Assembly: GCF_022458895.1 (NCBI RefSeq)
Contig: NZ_JAINFL010000010.1
Span: 62,001 to 126,000, forward strand
Direction: 5' to 3'
DNA length: 64,000 nt
Source: Roseihalotalea indica
GTDB lineage: Bacteria > Bacteroidota > Bacteroidia > Cytophagales > Cyclobacteriaceae
Part shown: piece by piece, positions 27,153 to 36,532 of the stretch
Layout of the letters: each line of letters starts with the position of its first letter
Numbering within the stretch: position 1 is the first letter of the stretch
Translations under genes and position numbers: made by a program
Notes under the pieces: model-generated
The model's input: the letters and a program-made list of their open reading frames with translations, nothing else
Databases searched by the model: none
Told to the model about the DNA's origin: nothing

Positions 27153-28109
27153 ATGTTAAAGGATATTGGATTATTGCTTGGGGGGCTCGTAGTGCTGATT
27201 GCAGGAGGAGAATTTTTAATTCGTGGTGCCGTCAGTATTGCTTTACGGCTCAAAATATCACCACTGGTGGTAGGACTAACGGTAGTAGCCTTTGGCACGT
27301 CAGCTCCGGAACTGTTTATCAGCGTCCAATCCGCTTTAACCGGAAGCCCCGATCTGGCCATGGGCAATGTAGTAGGGTCTAACATCTGCAATCTAGCTTT
27401 GGTTTTAGGACTCACCGCTTTTATTACTCCAGTACCTGTACATAAAGACAGTATTCGTATTGACTGGCCGGTGGCTATGGGCAGTTCATTACTGCTTTTT
27501 GTTTTAATTCAAGAGAATGTGTTAGGCCGCTGGGAAGGTGCTCTGTTTATTAGTATTCTGATTGGTTATACGTATTTTGTAATTCAAAAATCGCGTAAGG
27601 AAACCAAAGCGCAGCAATCACAGGCCGACGACTTAGATTTGCCTAGCAAACCTACTGCAAGTGTATGGCAGGATGTTGCCTTTCTGGTTATTGGCACCGT
27701 AGGACTCGCTCTCGGTTCTAACTGGTTTGTGATGGGAGCTAAAACACTGGCAATTGCCTTAGGAGTAAGCGAGCGCGTAGTGGGCATTACCATTGTCGCT
27801 TTAGGAACCAGCCTTCCCGAACTGGTCACTGCCGTAGTTGCCGCATTCCGCAAAGAAACCGACATTGCCTTGGGCAACTTAGTAGGCTCCAATATCTTTA
27901 ACATTCTTTCTATTCTTGGCATTACCAGTATTATTCAGGAAATAAGGATAAACGATGTTATCATTCGCTCAGACATGATCTGGATGCTTCTTGTTACATT
28001 CGTTGTATTCCCCATGATGTTATCCCGAAGAAAGATTGACAAACTGGAGGGGTTTATATTACTGGCAATTTATGTTTACTATATCTATTCGGTTGTAGAT
28101 ATCGTTTAG
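27153..28109 (+). CDS. Calcium/sodium antiporter, CaCA family (YrbG-like)
   Basis: 318 aa, about ten membrane helices in two homologous halves with inverted topology. The two alpha repeats are intact: GTSAPELFISVQSAL...GNVVGSNICNLALVLG in the first half and GTSLPELVTAVVAA...GNLVGSNIFNILSILG in the second. These supply the Glu and Asn/Ser cation ligands. A cytoplasmic loop of about 40 charged residues (SRKETKAQQSQADDLDLP) separates the halves. Family members exchange Ca2+ or K+ for Na+ or H+ in the inner membrane. Confidence 0.92.
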   Translation: MLKDIGLLLGGLVVLIAGGEFLIRGAVSIALRLKISPLVVGLTVVAFGTSAPELFISVQSALTGSPDLAMGNVVGSNICNLALVLGLTAFITPVPVHKDSIRIDWPVAMGSSLLLFVLIQENVLGRWEGALFISILIGYTYFVIQKSRKETKAQQSQADDLDLPSKPTASVWQDVAFLVIGTVGLALGSNWFVMGAKTLAIALGVSERVVGITIVALGTSLPELVTAVVAAFRKETDIALGNLVGSNIFNILSILGITSIIQEIRINDVIIRSDMIWMLLVTFVVFPMMLSRRKIDKLEGFILLAIYVYYIYSVVDIV

Positions 28110-28133
28110 TCAACTACCTGACTCTTAAGCAAT

Positions 28134-28856
28134 ATGAAATTTCTCTATGTTTTCCCGCATCCCGATGATGAGTCGTTTGGCCCAATAGGCGCCATGCACC
28201 ATCAGCTTCAGCAAGGGCACGAAGTATATTTACTCACCTTAACCCGGGGTGGTGCTACCAAGCAACGACACAAGCTAGGACTAAGCATTGAAGAAATGGG
28301 CGAAGTCCGGTACAAAGAGATGTTGGATGTTGAAAAAAAGGTAGGCTTAACCGGAATGACCGTTCTCGACCTGCCAGACAGTGGTTTAAAGTATATGGAC
28401 CCGCGCGATATTGAACAAGTTGTGGCGTCGCATATAGAAACAATACAACCGGACATTCTAGTATCTTACCCAGTCCACGGAATCAGTGGGTTTCATGATC
28501 ACTTAATTATGCATGCCGTCGCTAAGCGAGTCTATCTTACAATGCGGGAAGAAGGAGCTACTTACCTTAAGCGACTGGCTTTTTTCACCATCTTATATCA
28601 AGGAGATGGATCATTTAAAAAAGGGGATGACTTTATCATGAAACAGTCATTACCCGAAGAGATAGCCTGTTCTGTTCCGCTCAATGAAGCAAACATTGAA
28701 GCCCTCAAAGTAGCACTATCTTGCTATAAGACCTACCAGGAGGTTATTGAAAAGGCCCAGGTGAAAGAAATCATCGGTGATCAGGTTCATTTCGAAATTT
28801 TCAATGAATCGTTTGACACAAAATTAACTGACTTAACGGAAGGGTTGATAAAGTGA
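28134..28856 (+). CDS. PIG-L family (LmbE-like) deacetylase
   Basis: 240 aa. The zinc-binding motif HPDDE is at 9-13 (FPHPDDESFG), and the second metal motif is in SGFHDHLIMHAVA near residue 120. The fold is Rossmann-like. Members deacetylate N-acetylglucosaminyl groups of small glycosides or thiols such as bacillithiol and mycothiol precursors. Substrate cannot be told. Third gene of the upp unit. Confidence 0.88.
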   Translation: MKFLYVFPHPDDESFGPIGAMHHQLQQGHEVYLLTLTRGGATKQRHKLGLSIEEMGEVRYKEMLDVEKKVGLTGMTVLDLPDSGLKYMDPRDIEQVVASHIETIQPDILVSYPVHGISGFHDHLIMHAVAKRVYLTMREEGATYLKRLAFFTILYQGDGSFKKGDDFIMKQSLPEEIACSVPLNEANIEALKVALSCYKTYQEVIEKAQVKEIIGDQVHFEIFNESFDTKLTDLTEGLIK

Positions 28857-29054
28857 GTGGTGATTAGCAAATATAGATACGATGAGCATTGAGGTGGGGC
28901 CTGAAAAAAGATTAAAACGAAGGCAGGAGCCGATAGTTTAGTAGTAAGTATGGCTAGTTGTCTATATACTTGAACTCATAACCTTAGACCGGCGGACCAT
29001 TCTAGGATAACTCAAGCCCCTAATTATCAATATAGCCATCAAACAACCTCCTCT

Positions 29055-29564
29055 ATGCCCACCAAGCCTTTTGATTATTCTCTGGATTTTGATCGGATTG
29101 ATTTTCGTCAGCAACCGGAACTGTATCAGGTAGGTAAAGGCGAGCAGGGAGTCTTGATGGTAGAACCTTATAAATCCGAAATTTTACCCTACTGGCGTTT
29201 CAAAACTCCGGAAATCGCTAAAGAATCATCCCAAAAGATTTATCAGCTTTTCCAGGACTATCTGGCAAACGATGACTTCGTTGGAGCTGATATGGCTCGC
29301 AAGTTTTTGCAAATGGGCTATACCCGAGCCCGCCGGTACGCTAATTACAAAGGAGGTAAAAAATATGCCAGCAATCCTCAGAACGAAGCTACTCCGGAAG
29401 CTGAACGCGAAGCCCGAAAAAACATTTTACCCCGGCAGGAAGATCCTGAAAAAGCTGAATCTGCGCGAATTTTTAAAGAAGTATGGGAGCAAGCCAAGGC
29501 AGATCAGAAGTATCAGCGACTAAAGGCCGAGCATCAGGAAAAGTACGAAAAAACAGCTCGCTAG
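29055..29564 (+). CDS. DUF4385 family protein
   Basis: 169 aa, soluble and basic. The conserved DUF4385 block is recognisable: FDYSLDFDRIDFRQQPELY, GKGEQGVLMVEPYKSEILP, WRFKTPEIAKESSQKIYQLF and MGYTRARRYANYKGGKKY. The family is found in bacteria and some phages and has no assigned function. The C-terminal third is a highly charged helix. It stands alone, 198 bases after the PIG-L gene; that gap shows no promoter box or hairpin. Confidence 0.85.
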   Translation: MPTKPFDYSLDFDRIDFRQQPELYQVGKGEQGVLMVEPYKSEILPYWRFKTPEIAKESSQKIYQLFQDYLANDDFVGADMARKFLQMGYTRARRYANYKGGKKYASNPQNEATPEAEREARKNILPRQEDPEKAESARIFKEVWEQAKADQKYQRLKAEHQEKYEKTAR

Positions 29565-29666
29565 CTTTTTCCTGAATTCCTGGAATCAAATATTAAAGTT
29601 TGATATTGCCTTATTTGTTGAATACCAGCCTGGCATTTACTACTTTTCTATAGTAATCACCTCACT

Positions 29667-32666
29667 ATGCGAACTACCTCCTACCCCGCTCTGGGCTTTT
29701 TAAGCCTGTCAATGTTCTTTTCGTGCCAATCAGATTCACCACCCTTTTCTCAGGATGCCCAAGAAGCTCTTTCAACCTTTGAGGTTGCTGATGGCTTTAC
29801 CATTGAATTGGTAGCCTCCGAACCACTAGTAGCCGATCCCGTAGCTATGGAAATAGATGAATTCGGGCGAATGTATGTTGCTGAGATGCATGGCTATCCA
29901 CTGGATACCAAAGGCTCAGGGAAGATCAAACTTTTGTCGGACACTGACCAAGACGGAATGCCGGACCAAAGCAGCATCTTTGCTGAAGGTTTGATCTTGC
30001 CAACTGGTATTATGCGCTGGAAAGAAGGCATTATAGTCACCGATGCTCCAAATGTGTGGTACCTGGAAGATACCACCGGAGATGGTACCGCTGACATCAA
30101 AGAGGCCATGCTAACAGGTTTTGCACGATCTAATCCTCAGCATAACCTCAACAGCCCCGTATATGGGTTAGATAACTGGATTTACCTGGCTCATGAAAGT
30201 ACCGTCTCAACCAAGTTCTTTCACGATCAGTTTGGCGGTGAAGGCCAGCCAATAAGTTTCCCGGGCCACCAAATGGCTAATTTACCAGTAAATGCCGATG
30301 GCAGAAATGTTCGGTTTCGTCCCGATTCGTACGAATTAGAAATAATGTCTGGTGAAACACAATTCGGACATACCTTTGATACCTGGGGACATCAACTCCT
30401 TACCAGCAATGCAGAGCATCTGTTTCATGAAGTCTTACCTGCTCGCTACCTTACCCGGAATGCCAACTTAGGGCTTCCTACCGCCATGCAGTATATTCCG
30501 GCTTACGGGCGGGGTGTTGAAGTTTATCCTATTACGCAAAACCCTGAGCACCAGTTACTCACAGATGTAGGAACTATTACCTCAGCCTGCGGTGTCACCT
30601 GGTACCAGGGAGGGTTGTTTCCGGAGGAATATCAACAAGTCACTTTTGTTGCCGAACCGGTCCATAATTTGATTCATGCCGATGTTATTAAGGATGACGG
30701 TGCCACATTTAAGGCGGAGAGGTTGCTGGAAGAAAAAGAGTTTCTGGCCTCTACCGATAGCTGGTTTCGCCCGGTCAATTTTTATGTTGGTCCCGATGGA
30801 GCGCTGTACCTACTGGACTACTACCGTCAGATTATTGAACATCCGGAGTGGATGAGTGAAGAAGTGAACCAGTCAGGAGCACTTTACAATGGCACTGAGA
30901 AGGGGCGCATATACCGTATTGTTCCGGAAGGAAAGAAGCTTGATAAGTTTCTTGACCAGTTATCAGTCGGAAAGGCGACCAATGAAGAGTTGGTTAAGCT
31001 TCTCACCCACCCCAACTTATGGTGGCGCCGCACCGCCCAGCGATTACTCGTAGACCGAAAAGCAGAAAATATAGAAGCATTACTTGTTAAAACAGCCACT
31101 GACACTAGCTCTCCCGAGGGGAGGGTGCACGCTTTATGGACTTTACAGGGACTGGAGCAACTGGATGAAGAAACGATCTCGGCCGCCCTAAAAGATTCTG
31201 AAGCCGGAGTCCGTGAAAATGCCGTTAAGTTAGCTGAACTACATCTGGAAAAATCTCCCACTCTACTTTCTAAGCTTATTTCTTTGGAAGAAGATCCAGC
31301 CCCTAAAGTCCGCTTTCAACTGCTTTGTACACTTAGTGGCTCAGACAAACCCGAAGCTCAGTCAGTTTGCGAAGCAATACTACAGCAGGATATTGCAGAT
31401 GAATGGGTGCAGTATGCGGCCCTTAGCACATCAAAACCGGAGTCTGTCTGGCTACAATTTGCTCAAGAGCATTTGACTGTCAGTCAAAATGAAGCATCAG
31501 CCGCATTTATGAAGAAGCTGGGAAACCAGGTAGGGCGCACCGGAAACTCCTCAGCCATTCATGATATGATCCAACTTACCGCTACTGCTACGTCTTCTGA
31601 TAGCTGGTGGCGAGCGGCTTTCCTGGACGGGCTGGCTCAAGGTGTCCACACCTCTCCTAATCCTGGTTCTCAATTACAAGCCGACAAACAACTTCTCATT
31701 AAAAATATTACCCCAAACCGACCTGATGACCTACGCAAAGCTAGCTTACATCTCTTAGCTGCACTGGGTGATTTGCCCATTTCAGCAGCTCAGCAGACTA
31801 TCAAAGAAGCAAAAGCAGCACTGAGTCGCTCTTCAAGCTCGGTGGCCTGGCAGCAGGATGCCCTCACCTTCCTGGGGCTCGTTGATGCTACTAAATATCA
31901 GGATCAATTTATGGCTACCCTTACGCCTCAGCATCCTACAGTCCTGCAAAAGGAAGCTTTGAAAATGTTAAGCAACGTACAAGGCGTAACCCCCTGTAAT
32001 GCTTTGATAGATCGTTGGCCCTCACTGACCCCAGCAGTACGGGACCAGGCTGTTGATGTGTTTTTAGAAGAACCAGCCCGAATGCACCTTCTCCTTGCGG
32101 CAGTGGAAAATCATCAGATTGACCCATCCGCAGTTGGCTGGCGACGTACCGTCCACCTCATGAATCATGATGATGACTCCATCAGAATTGCTGCCCGAAA
32201 GGTTTTCACCAGTTCAGATTCTGGTTCAATAGACCAATACCGTCCTTTCCTTTCCGATAAAGGAAATTATGAAGCTGGAAAATTAGTGTTTGAGCGGGCC
32301 TGCGCTACCTGTCATCAATTACAGGGCAAGCAAGGGACCGCCTTTGGCCCTGACCTTTCTTCGGTAAGAAACCGCAGCAAAGATGCCATTTTAAAGGATG
32401 TGTTATTTCCAAATCAATCCATTGCTGATGGGTATGAGCTGTGGCGCGCTGAATTATCTAATGGTACAACTCAAACTGGCATTATCACCTCTGAAACCCC
32501 CTCCTCACTAACCCTGACGGACCTGGCGGGTAATAAAACTACGGTCGATCGAAACGCTATTAATCACTTAGAAGCCCTGGAATACTCAGCCATGCCGGAA
32601 GGGTTAGCCAACCAGATCACCGAAGAAGCCATGAACGATTTATTGACATTCATCAAACAACCTTGA
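29667..32666 (+). CDS. PVC-type membrane-bound dehydrogenase with HEAT repeats and C-terminal cytochrome c
   Basis: A 999-aa lipoprotein (FFSC, Cys20). Residues about 35-440 form a six-blade propeller of the PQQ/glucose-sorbosone-dehydrogenase type (FTIELVASEPLVADPVAME, DEFGRMYVAEMHGYP, GPDGALYLLDYYRQIIEHP). Residues about 445-860 are HEAT-like helical repeats (WWRRTAQRLLVDRK, RVHALWTLQGLE). The end is a heme-binding cytochrome c domain with CATCH at 879-883 and a likely Met ligand at AMPEGL (about 976). Such proteins probably oxidise sugars or alcohols in the periplasm and pass electrons to the respiratory chain. TTG-N20-TACTTTTC just upstream is a fair promoter. Confidence 0.9.
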   Translation: MRTTSYPALGFLSLSMFFSCQSDSPPFSQDAQEALSTFEVADGFTIELVASEPLVADPVAMEIDEFGRMYVAEMHGYPLDTKGSGKIKLLSDTDQDGMPDQSSIFAEGLILPTGIMRWKEGIIVTDAPNVWYLEDTTGDGTADIKEAMLTGFARSNPQHNLNSPVYGLDNWIYLAHESTVSTKFFHDQFGGEGQPISFPGHQMANLPVNADGRNVRFRPDSYELEIMSGETQFGHTFDTWGHQLLTSNAEHLFHEVLPARYLTRNANLGLPTAMQYIPAYGRGVEVYPITQNPEHQLLTDVGTITSACGVTWYQGGLFPEEYQQVTFVAEPVHNLIHADVIKDDGATFKAERLLEEKEFLASTDSWFRPVNFYVGPDGALYLLDYYRQIIEHPEWMSEEVNQSGALYNGTEKGRIYRIVPEGKKLDKFLDQLSVGKATNEELVKLLTHPNLWWRRTAQRLLVDRKAENIEALLVKTATDTSSPEGRVHALWTLQGLEQLDEETISAALKDSEAGVRENAVKLAELHLEKSPTLLSKLISLEEDPAPKVRFQLLCTLSGSDKPEAQSVCEAILQQDIADEWVQYAALSTSKPESVWLQFAQEHLTVSQNEASAAFMKKLGNQVGRTGNSSAIHDMIQLTATATSSDSWWRAAFLDGLAQGVHTSPNPGSQLQADKQLLIKNITPNRPDDLRKASLHLLAALGDLPISAAQQTIKEAKAALSRSSSSVAWQQDALTFLGLVDATKYQDQFMATLTPQHPTVLQKEALKMLSNVQGVTPCNALIDRWPSLTPAVRDQAVDVFLEEPARMHLLLAAVENHQIDPSAVGWRRTVHLMNHDDDSIRIAARKVFTSSDSGSIDQYRPFLSDKGNYEAGKLVFERACATCHQLQGKQGTAFGPDLSSVRNRSKDAILKDVLFPNQSIADGYELWRAELSNGTTQTGIITSETPSSLTLTDLAGNKTTVDRNAINHLEALEYSAMPEGLANQITEEAMNDLLTFIKQP

Positions 32667-32761
32667 AATAGCTGAGGGAAAAGTGTCTCAAAATGCACTT
32701 TACAATCGTCCATTTTGTTGGAAATTAGTCAAATTTATCCATAGCTAACACCCCACCACTG

Positions 32762-33367
32762 ATGTTTACCGGAATTGTTGAAACCGTTGGCGAAGTCGTT
32801 AATATCGTCGCTGAAGAAGAAAACAAACATTTTGAGATTTTTAGCACTATAGCCCAGGAATTAAAAGTAGACCAGAGCGTATCTCATAATGGCGTCTGTC
32901 TTACTGTAACCGAAGTATTAGGCTCAACTTATAAGGTCACCGCCATTAAAGAGACCCTGCAACGCAGCAACTTAGGCAAGCTAGTAAATGGAGCATCGGT
33001 TAACCTGGAACGATGCATGTCGGCCAATGGGCGCTTTGACGGGCACATTGTGCAGGGCCATGTAGACCAGACGGGCACATGCGAATCTGTCGTTGATGAG
33101 GGGGGAAGCTGGTTGTTTCGCTTCTTCTATCAGCCTGTTTCATCGGATTACTTAACCGTTGAGAAAGGGTCTATAACCGTGAATGGAGTAAGCCTTACCT
33201 GCTTCGATACTTCAGATTCAGGGTTCAGTGTTGCCGTAATTCCCTATACATTTGACCATACTAATTTTGGTAAGCTGAAGCCTGGTGATACTGTTAATCT
33301 AGAATTTGATGTCATTGGAAAGTACATCAGCCGCATTCTTGGAAAACAAGCCACCCAAAACTCCTAA
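32762..33367 (+). CDS. ribE: Riboflavin synthase, alpha subunit
   Basis: 201 aa. It dismutates two 6,7-dimethyl-8-ribityllumazine molecules to riboflavin. The N-terminal MFTGIVETVGEV is diagnostic. Two lumazine-binding repeats follow: VSHNGVCLTVTEV with RCMSANGRFDGHIVQGHVD, and GSITVNGVSLTCFD with AVIPYTFDHTNFG. The C-terminal helix (IGKYISRIL) mediates trimerisation. Not linked to other rib genes here. Confidence 0.96.
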   Translation: MFTGIVETVGEVVNIVAEEENKHFEIFSTIAQELKVDQSVSHNGVCLTVTEVLGSTYKVTAIKETLQRSNLGKLVNGASVNLERCMSANGRFDGHIVQGHVDQTGTCESVVDEGGSWLFRFFYQPVSSDYLTVEKGSITVNGVSLTCFDTSDSGFSVAVIPYTFDHTNFGKLKPGDTVNLEFDVIGKYISRILGKQATQNS

Positions 33368-33435
33368 CAGATTAGCGTTTATTCCGATCATTATGGAAGA
33401 AGCAATTTTCTCTGAAGGTCTTATTTAACTGGGCA

Positions 33436-33530
33436 GGTAAGTGTTACCGGGGGGGCAGCAGGAAGCCCGAGGGTTACCTACCTCCTGCCACCCGCGTCCT
33501 ATCATGTTTCTAAAAGTAAATCAGGATAAT
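33436..33530. repeat. Palindromic intergenic repeat, copy B (inverse of copy A)
   Basis: The stretch 33481-33530, read on the minus strand, matches copy A at 7205-7254. In a hand alignment 20 of the last 21 bases (TAGGA-n-GCGGGTGGCAGGAGG) and 19 of 23 bases in the preceding block agree, with a small gap between. The other arm (33449-33465) has seven G residues and GCAGCAGGAAG, partly complementary to the right arm. It also contains a small perfect hairpin GGTAA-GTG-TTACC at 33436-33448. It lies between the convergent 3' ends of ribE and the PAP2 gene, the same setting as copy A. Confidence 0.65.
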
Positions 33531-33541
33531 GTCTATTAAAT

Positions 33542-34126
33542 CTAGGGATAAGCTTGAGGAAGCTTTTGGATGAGGTATGGCATGAATTTACGGTACAACA
33601 GGTAAAGCAGAATTGCTCCCATTATCCCTATCACCGCTCCCACTATTACATCAAGAGGGTAATGTACTCCCATGTATATTCTGCTATATGAGACTACCGT
33701 TGCCCATAGAAATCCCCAAGCAAAATAGGTACTCCAATGGCGTAGCAATAGCCAGCAGACCGTGGCCAGGCCGAAAGCATTAGCAGCATGAGACGATGCA
33801 AAGCCATACTTTCCACCACACCCTTCTACCAAGTAAATTACCGATTCTAGGTCAGGGTTATGGCAGGGGCGCAACCGCTCAAAAAACGGTTTCATAAAGC
33901 CAGATGTCAGTTGATCACAAAAAGCAATGACAAGCCCTATTAACAGGCACATTCTGACTCCTTCCCAACCAAATTTGTATATCAAAGAAACACCTAACAG
34001 CACATAAAAAGGTATCCACGTATATTTGTTGGTCACCCACGACATAAGTATGTCGAGAGAAGGAGTATGAAAACTATTTAACCACAGAAACCACTGCTGA
34101 TCAGCTTCCTGAATTGCTTCAATCAT
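33542..34126 (-). CDS. PAP2-family membrane phosphatase
   Basis: 194 aa with about five membrane helices. The three PAP2 phosphatase motifs are present: KPFFERLRPC (motif 1, KxxxxxxRP), SSHAANAFG (motif 2, SxH) and SRIYMGVHYPLDV (motif 3, SRxxxxxHxxxD). Likely substrates are undecaprenyl pyrophosphate or lipid phosphates at the periplasmic face of the inner membrane. BacA-type recycling or lipid A dephosphorylation are both possible. Confidence 0.9.
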   Translation of the reverse strand: MIEAIQEADQQWFLWLNSFHTPSLDILMSWVTNKYTWIPFYVLLGVSLIYKFGWEGVRMCLLIGLVIAFCDQLTSGFMKPFFERLRPCHNPDLESVIYLVEGCGGKYGFASSHAANAFGLATVCWLLLRHWSTYFAWGFLWATVVSYSRIYMGVHYPLDVIVGAVIGIMGAILLYLLYRKFMPYLIQKLPQAYP

Positions 34127-34221
34127 AGATGATTTTTCATCTGTCTGGATGTGGGTACGAGAATGATCTCTGCGAAGTTATGAAATCGTGAGGGGATAGA
34201 AAAAAGTATAGAGTGAGGTTG

Positions 34222-35136
34222 TTACAACCCTAACCCATTACGGAAGATAAACTGATCGTATGCGCTATGGAAAGCCTCTACCTCGGGTGATAATTCTACG
34301 GCATATTCGTAGCAGGTGAGGGCATCAGCCAGCAGGTTATTTTGTTCGTAGAATGAAGCCAGAATCAATTTATCCAGGGCGCTCTCTTCACCAGCAAAAA
34401 CCAGTTTAAGCTCCTGTAGTTCCTGTTCAATCAGCGCTGATTCATCAGCAGTCATATGTTTAATGCCATAGCTACTAGACTGTACATCTTTCTGCGCCTT
34501 TTTCTGAACGCTTACAATCAGCAGTCTTTCTGAAGCAATGGGCTCCTGATCAAAATCAAGCCACAGTTTAGTGTCAGAAGCATCTTTTACCATAAGCACC
34601 TCATCAAACATATTTCTGAAAACCACTTCGTAATCATCCTGCAGTAGTTCAGGCTGCATGTCATCCTGATTTTTCCAGCGAAGCACCACTTCGGGACTAA
34701 ATACGTCTACCGAATTTGGCAAATACATTTTCAATTTCTGATTTTCAATAGACCGAGTAACTTCTGGCGTAGTTGCCGCCGTTTTGTTTTTTACTGACTC
34801 GATATAGGCATTTGCATACTTTTCAGCCACCGGAGAAACTTTACGACTCATTCTATCTTGCAAATGAGAAATTTCATAAGTTCCCGCTTTGCTAAATGGT
34901 ATGGTCTTCCCACTTTTATGTACCAGACCAAGATATGCGTTCTTACCAACTTTAACCAAATGCGAGCTATTTAGGGCAGTTCCAACCTCTATCGGTTGCC
35001 ATTCATCTGAGGAGCTACTCCGATAAGATACCTCACCGTCAGTAGTCAATACTTTGAATACATAATCTGAACTCTGCCCAAAGGCAACGGAAATATTAAG
35101 AATGCTAACAAAGAAAATGAATAGCAGATTATTCAT
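34222..35136 (-). CDS. Secreted FecR-like domain protein with helical C-terminus
   Basis: 304 aa, signal peptide to about 20 (SVAFGQ). The N-terminal domain has a FecR-like beta pattern: VLTTDGEVSYRSSSSDEWQP, GTALNSSHLVKVGKNAYLGL, SGKTIPFSKAGTYEI. A middle Ig-like part follows (SPEVVLRWKNQDD, YEVVFRNMFDEVLMV). The C-terminal 70 residues look like a TPR pair (DKLILASFYEQNNLLADALTCYEYAVELSP). A periplasmic scaffold role is likely. It resembles other Bacteroidota envelope proteins without assigned function. Confidence 0.6.
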   Translation of the reverse strand: MNNLLFIFFVSILNISVAFGQSSDYVFKVLTTDGEVSYRSSSSDEWQPIEVGTALNSSHLVKVGKNAYLGLVHKSGKTIPFSKAGTYEISHLQDRMSRKVSPVAEKYANAYIESVKNKTAATTPEVTRSIENQKLKMYLPNSVDVFSPEVVLRWKNQDDMQPELLQDDYEVVFRNMFDEVLMVKDASDTKLWLDFDQEPIASERLLIVSVQKKAQKDVQSSSYGIKHMTADESALIEQELQELKLVFAGEESALDKLILASFYEQNNLLADALTCYEYAVELSPEVEAFHSAYDQFIFRNGLGL

Positions 35137-35545
35137 AAGTGGAACTAGGTAATAGAAAGGTAAAAGTTTAGCTTCAGTCTAAATTTTAAATATTGAGAAA
35201 TTTACATATAATTAAAATCACAATACTTTTCACAAAAGTATGAAATCAGAACGTACAGTAAAACAATTTAGATATATAATATAGTTTCAAAACAAAATAT
35301 TCTCTTTATAGTTCAATTTTACATCTCTTCTGGCTTGTAATAATGCAATATGTATTTATACAAACAGCTTTCACTTTATCATTTCCAATACTAAAAGATG
35401 AGGAACAGCGCACCAGAATTTTTACAAAACCATATATCCATGGTGAGTGCAGCTTTATCCATAATTTACAAAAATTTCTAACATTCTATTAGAAGTCAGG
35501 CAAAACAATTTGATCTTTTTCTGCAATTTTTAGTATTCATCTTTT
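35137..35545. other. Divergent intergenic region with palindromic -7 box
   Basis: 409 very AT-rich bases between the FecR-like gene (-) and meaB (+). At 35223-35241 there is a perfect 8-bp palindrome ATACTTTT-CAC-AAAAGTAT. Its right arm read on the minus strand gives TACTTTTG, a consensus -7 box for the minus gene; its left arm gives TACTTTTC on the plus strand. The distance to the starts (about 97 and 305 bases) is long. No ORF or RNA gene recognised. Confidence 0.45.
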
Positions 35546-36532
35546 ATGAAGCGCAAAACATTTACCATTAATCATTATGTAGATAAAATTCTCGCGGGTG
35601 ACCGCTTTGCGCTTAGTCAGGCGATCACTTTAACAGAGAGTCGTCTGGAGGCAGATCAGCAACAGGCAAAGACCATTATGGAATCTTTACTACCTCACAC
35701 TGGTAATTCTATTCGCCTGGGAATCACCGGCGTTCCAGGGGTAGGCAAAAGTACTTTTATTGATCAGTTTGGTATGCTTCTGATTCAAATGCACCACCAG
35801 GTAGCCGTGTTAAGCATTGACCCTAGCAGCCAGCAGTCTAGGGGCAGCATTTTAGGAGATAAGACCCGTATGCACCAACTTAGTAAGCATACGAAGGCAT
35901 ATATCCGACCAACAGCCACAAGAAGCCATTTGGGTGGCGTGGCGCAACAGACCCGAGAGTCCATTTTACTGTGCGAGGCGGCGGGCTACGATATTATTAT
36001 TGTGGAAACCGTTGGCGTAGGGCAGTCAGAAACGATGGTTAGAAACATGACTGATTTCTTTCTTTTGCTGCTGCTGGCTGGAGCGGGTGATGAACTACAA
36101 GGAATAAAAAGAGGCATTATAGAAATGGCCGATGCACTGGCTATTAACAAAGCCGATGGAAATAATCAAAGAGCATCTCAGAAAGCGAAGCAAGCTTATC
36201 AACAGGCGTTGCATTTATTCCCTCCTAATTCGCAGAAGTTAAGCCCAAAAGTGTTTACATGCTCAGCTCTGGAAAATAAAGGATTGGATGATATCTGGAC
36301 GTTCATCCAGAAATTTATTCAACAAGCTAAGGAGAATGGTTTTTTCGCGGAACAACGCCGGCAACAACAATTAGAATGGTTTCATGAACTGCTTAAACAA
36401 CATATTGCTCAGCAGTTCTTCCAACATCCTCAGGTTAATGCCCGACTAGACACCATCCGAAGGGCTGTCACTCAGGGGGATATTACAGCCCGGGAAGGGG
36501 TCGATCGGCTATTACAAGCGTTCAGTGCTTAA
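35546..36532 (+). CDS. meaB: Methylmalonyl-CoA mutase-associated GTPase MeaB
   Basis: 328 aa, a G3E-type GTPase. Walker A is GVPGVGKST at 62-70, then SIDPSSQQSRGSILGDKTRM, the Walker B/G3 region VETVGVGQSE, the guanine-specificity NKADG and a C-terminal dimerisation helix. MeaB protects and reloads adenosylcobalamin on methylmalonyl-CoA mutase. The mutase genes (mutA/B) are not in this window, although they are often adjacent. The stop overlaps the convergent Rieske-FAD reductase gene by 4 bases. Confidence 0.93.
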   Translation: MKRKTFTINHYVDKILAGDRFALSQAITLTESRLEADQQQAKTIMESLLPHTGNSIRLGITGVPGVGKSTFIDQFGMLLIQMHHQVAVLSIDPSSQQSRGSILGDKTRMHQLSKHTKAYIRPTATRSHLGGVAQQTRESILLCEAAGYDIIIVETVGVGQSETMVRNMTDFFLLLLLAGAGDELQGIKRGIIEMADALAINKADGNNQRASQKAKQAYQQALHLFPPNSQKLSPKVFTCSALENKGLDDIWTFIQKFIQQAKENGFFAEQRRQQQLEWFHELLKQHIAQQFFQHPQVNARLDTIRRAVTQGDITAREGVDRLLQAFSA

